From assembly GCA_008330645.1 (NCBI GenBank), contig VLTN01000001.1, forward strand, positions 620,001 to 684,000: a stretch of DNA of 64,000 nucleotides, given 5' to 3'. The stretch is from Cafeteria roenbergensis. Lineage: Eukaryota > Sar > Bigyra > Bicosoecida > Cafeteriaceae. Position numbers and translations under genes: made by a program. Positions 60,328 to 64,000 of this stretch are shown one piece after another. Numbering within the stretch: the stretch's first letter is position 1; each line of letters begins with the position of its first letter. A model generated the notes under the pieces. It had not been told where the DNA came from, made no database searches, and worked only from the letters and a program-made list of their open reading frames with translations.

Positions 60328-63300
60328 ATGCTGGCATCTTCGGCTGCCAGTGCCGGCCGGTTGGAGCGCGGTCTTGCGAAGGTCAAGGGCGTCTTTCTCC
60401 AGCTCCTCACCCTCAGCCTTGAGCAGGAGGCCACGACCAGCGTCTCCGCTGTCGTGGCCAGCGAGCTGCTGTCGTGGGCGCAGCTCATCTCGATGCCGCT
60501 GGGCGTCACGATGACGCTCTCCAAGAACCTAAACTCGCCGACGCCGTGGGCGCTGCGGCCGTTGTTGACCGCCCTGGCGGTCGTCAATCCCGACGAGATT
60601 CGCGACCTTCTCGGGAACACGGCCTACGTTGTCGTTCTGGCCATGAGCATCGCGTGAGCTTGCCGGGCGCCCCGCGTCCAAGCCCGCGCGAGCGCCCCAC
60701 CCGACGGCCGCTCCCAATCACGGTCGCTGCACTGGCCCTATTCGCGGTGGCGCGTGCGGGCCCTCCTGACGCCGCCCGCTGCCGGCCCACCCCCGCCTTG
60801 CACGCTCCGTGTCTTGAGACGCCTGCCTTGGTCCGCAGCTGGACGCTCATGTTCGTCGCCCTGCTGGTGGGTTGCATGTGGGAGCTGAGCAAGCAAAACC
60901 CCAACGTTCCTCCGATCGCGCTGCGGACGTTCAGCTCCATCGCGCAGCTCTCAGCAACCGTGCTGTTCGAGCCCATGGTAGCAATCTTGATGCAGGGGCT
61001 TGCTTGCAACAGCCAAGGCGGCTGGTACGGCGGCAGCGGGGTCATGTGCTACGATATGGTGCACGTGTCTCTTGCCGTTGTGATCGTTCCGCTGCTTCCC
61101 ATTTTCTTTGCCTCGTCCCTGGCCGTCGTCAGCGTTTACTTGGACCGAAACCCGACGTCTTCCGACCTGGACGCCCGATCCCACGGCCGGTCCGACGTGG
61201 TGCTGATGGTCTGCAAGCTGGCACTCACGAGCATGCTCATTTTTGGCGAACAGCTCCCGGCCTGGGTTCAGTGCCTGGCCCTTCTCGGAGCTGGCTTAGG
61301 CTGGATGGCTGCGTTCGTGGGCTGGGTGCCCTTCGCCAACAGCCTGATGAACGCCATGCACGGCGGCATGGCCACCTCGTTCCTGTGGGCGACTGGCGCC
61401 GCGTGCATCGTGTGGGTCTCCAACGGCACCCAGGACCCCGGCCTCCTCATCGTGATGGGGACCATCCCTGCCGGGGTGCTGGGCGCGCTGCTGACGTTCT
61501 CGCGCTTGCGCATCTTGGCCACCTGGCCAGATCCCAGGAAGCTCACGTCAATGCACTCAATCAACCTCTGGGTCCGCGAGCGGCTGCGGCTGGCCGAGGC
61601 AATCCATGCTGCAGTCACCGATGGATCGAGCTCGATGGGAGGGGTCTACGTCGGCGGGCTGACGATCTCCCACCCTGCGCTCAACGGGGCAGCCACAAGC
61701 AGTGCCCAAAGCCAAAACCGCGATCCGACGCAGGACTCCCTGACCGGCGTTGCCCAGTCGGAGCGCATCGCAGAGTCTGCGCAGGAGGGGATAGCCTGCC
61801 TGGAGCGCGAGTTCAGCGGCAACGGGCTCGCACAGGTTCTTGCAGCTGGCGCCCATTCGGCAGGCACTGATGATGGCGCGGACTTTCGCGAGCGCAAGGC
61901 GCTTACCGAGGCCCGTAAGTGCTCGGGAGCGCTCGACATCGAGTTCTTCTTCTTCGACAACGCCTCGTCGACGAAGAAAGAGACAAGTCGGGACAAGGCA
62001 GCTCGCCGTGGAGGCGAGAAGGTTGGACCTGCGCCCTCGACCCCAGCCAGTTCGCGTGGCCTGTCTGCAGTGGACGCAGTCTTGTTCGAGCAGCACAAGC
62101 GCAACGCCCTCCGCGCACAGGCGGAGTGCCAAAGCACCTACTTGGAGCTGCTCGAGCACGTGGAGTCGGGCGAGCTCGACATTGGGTTCGTCCACTCGAG
62201 CTTGGCATCGCGGCTCGAGCGCGCGGTGCGGAGCGCCAAGACGGAAGTCGAGAGCATGCTTCGCATCAACGAACACTCGGTGGAGGCGCTGCAGCTCGCG
62301 TCGGCAGTGTTCTCGTCAATGGTTGGCGACTCCCGCAGGGCTGCCACGCTGGCGCACAGGGCTGCAGTGATTCGGGAGACAACCCACAAAGCCCGGTCCA
62401 AGCGGTTGGACGACATGCCCGTGTTTGCCGTATGCCCGCCAGACGAGGGTGTGGTCCCCGAGGAGTCCAACGCGTGCGTGACAATCTCGATCGACGCTTC
62501 GCGGCTGGGCGAGATCACCGAGGCAAATGCCACAGCCCGCTCCATGTTCGGCGCTCCGTTGGTGGGCGCCAACGTTCGCTGCGTCGTGCCCCCTCCCATC
62601 GACGACGTCCACGACCTGTTTTTGCGCCTCTACGCTGCGAGTGGGTCCAGCCGGCTGATCGGCAAGACTCGGTACGTCGTGGGGGTGCACGCGCACGGCC
62701 ACATCTTCCCGGCCCGGCTTGCTCTCTACGAGCTCCCCCCGACCATCAACGACGCGAAGCCGCGCGTCATGGCAGCCATGCAGCCCGTGCTGTCGTCCCA
62801 GGGGTTCCTTGTCATCAGCGATGACCCCGAGGACGGCTTTCGGGTGCGCACGGCGTGCGCCAAGACCCACGAGTTCTTTGGAAGCAGCCACTCGGATCTG
62901 GAGGCGTTCGCGCTGGAGGCGGGCGAAGTGTTTCCCGCCCTTGTGATGGGCGTTCGGTCCGCACAAGCAGCAGCTGCGCAGGCGCACGAGCTCGGAGCAT
63001 TCGAAGCCCACCGCTCGGCGCTCCTGGCGAGCGGGCCCGCGCCTCCCAGACGCGCTCGGAGGACCAGCATGCTTGGAAAAGGCATCGCAATGCACGGCAC
63101 CGACGCCACCAGCCGCGCTCGCCGCCCTGTCAACGCCCTGGGCTCTGGCCGCTTCCTGGCCGGTGGCGCAGCGGCGGGCGTAGGGCTCGCGCCTGTGGCG
63201 GAGGAAGACGGGCAGGGCGCCGCAGCAGCCGAGGGCGACGGCCAGGGGCTGGCACGGTCGCAAAGCCACCTGGCTTTGCCAACCGCGCCTGCAGACGGGC

Positions 63301-64000
63301 AAGCTGAGAGCACGACGCCCGCCAAGACCACGCCGCTGCGCCGAAGCTCCAGCATGCTCGTCCCGCAGCTCGGGCCGGTCTCCCAAGGCGGCAGGGCCGG
63401 AGCCGACAAGGCATCGGCGGCCAGCCGCATGCGAGCTGCATCTGATGCCTCTCTCATCATGACTCCGATTTCCGGCCGCGGAAAAGACCGCATGTCGTTC
63501 TTCCGTAGAGCAGTCATCGCTTCCTCGATCATCAGGCTTGCAATCCAGCGAACTGAGCTGGCAGCGGTGAGGGACCACCACTTGGCCGCCCACCCGAGGA
63601 GCAGCCCGACCGCCGGGAAGCGAGCCTCGTTCTCGGACGGAGCAGGACCTGAGTCTGGGCTCAGTCAGCTCATGACGCACGAGCCCCCAAAGCGCGTGGG
63701 GCGGGCAGGGTCGGTCATGTCGTCCAAGATCGGATCCGTGATGACCAAGTCCCGCCTCAAGCCACCCCCCGCGCCGCAGGACTCGACAGCAGCCCTGCCC
63801 TCCGCTTTGCGCTCGGCACTAACGACACCGTTCAAGTGCCGAATGAACGCGCCTCCACCCAGTCGCTTTTCCACAGACGTTGTCAGCAACGCGGACGAGG
63901 TGAGCAGCCTGGGGGAAGACGGGCTGGACTTTAGCGGGCAGGGGCAAGGCCAGGTGAGCGGCATGTCTGTTGCAGACGACGACAGCACGCCATCGACGCA
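60328..64000 (+). CDS. TmcB-like multi-pass membrane protein with PAS domain (runs off the window)
   Basis: Exon 1, 60328-60653, joins an exon from 60839 through a 185-nt phase-2 intron (GTGAGC...CCGCAG); the frame is open to the window edge, so at least 1,162 residues are seen. The join falls inside a membrane helix (AYVVVLAMSIA to WTLMFVALLVGC). Further helices include VHVSLAVVIVPLLPIFFASS, VVLMVCKLALTSMLIFGEQL, LALLGAGLGWMAAFVGWV and LLIVMGTIPAGVLGALLTF, about six or more. Later comes a helical region (YLELLEHVESGELDIGFVHS), then a PAS-like domain near residues 650-750: EITEANATARSMFGAPLVGA, VHDLFLRLYAASGSSRLIGK and HAHGHIFPARLALYELP. This layout - N-terminal membrane helices, then PAS - is that of the Tiny macrocysts B family of protists (Dictyostelium, ciliates), whose role is unknown. 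The 3' end is outside the window. Confidence 0.75.

Noticed and set aside
1-64000. Integrated virus, virophage or transposon
   Set aside because: I saw no island of different base composition, no terminal repeats and no capsid, integrase, polymerase, transposase or reverse-transcriptase motifs.

Overview
This window is nuclear DNA from a very GC-rich, gene-dense, intron-containing eukaryote. There are no bacterial operons and no ribosome binding sites. About 20 protein-coding genes are recognisable or well supported; many have one or two spliceosomal introns, and most intergenic gaps are a few hundred bases. The gene set points to a flagellated protist: B9D2 of the ciliary transition zone, a cytoplasmic dynein light intermediate chain, a three-repeat Myb, ZW10, a KEOPS subunit, PYROXD1, mitochondrial-type Mn-SOD, a long PPR protein and a Tiny-macrocysts (TmcB)-like PAS membrane protein. 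High GC, short introns and a TmcB-like gene would suit a bicosoecid stramenopile such as Cafeteria, but that assignment is inference. I saw no virus, transposon, rRNA, tRNA or CRISPR array.

Layout. 0.4-9.4 kb: ZW10 (+), an RRM-less CstF64-like protein (-), a secreted type-B carboxylesterase (+) and a six-helix membrane protein (+). 9.9-21.2 kb, all minus strand: an ARM-TIR protein with a possible SAM-like tail, a membrane-anchored cytochrome P450, a dynein light intermediate chain (DLIC) and a small ZNHIT3-tail-like protein. 21.7-28.6 kb: a FYVE/ankyrin protein (+), B9D2 (-) and a two-RRM protein (+). 29.5-36.9 kb (+): a 1,920-residue multi-pass membrane protein and Mn-SOD. 37.1-41.2 kb: ribosomal protein eS27 (-) and a repetitive coiled-coil protein (+). 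41.6-48.9 kb: an ER-lumen protein ending in RDEL (-) and 3R-Myb (+). 49.7-60.1 kb: an alanine/glutamine-rich coiled-coil protein (-), a PPR protein (+), PYROXD1 (+) and the KEOPS subunit Cgi121/TPRKB (-). 60.3 kb to the window edge: a TmcB-like PAS membrane protein (+) that continues outside.

The genes do not form one pathway; they are mostly independent housekeeping genes with divergent pairs sharing short upstream regions (B9D2/RRM 161 bp; TPRKB/TmcB-like 231 bp). Splice structures were worked out by joining conserved protein segments across phase-compatible introns. Nearly all introns begin GTGAG and end GCAG. Because the DNA has few stop codons, long open frames occur on every strand and most are not genes.

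The observations most worth following are the ARM-TIR protein (SARM1-like parts in a different order), the dynein light intermediate chain whose P-loop lysine is replaced, the eS27 gene whose first exon appears to be only ATG, the RDEL-tailed protein of unknown family and the coiled-coil gene with about 1 kb of near-identical DNA repeats.
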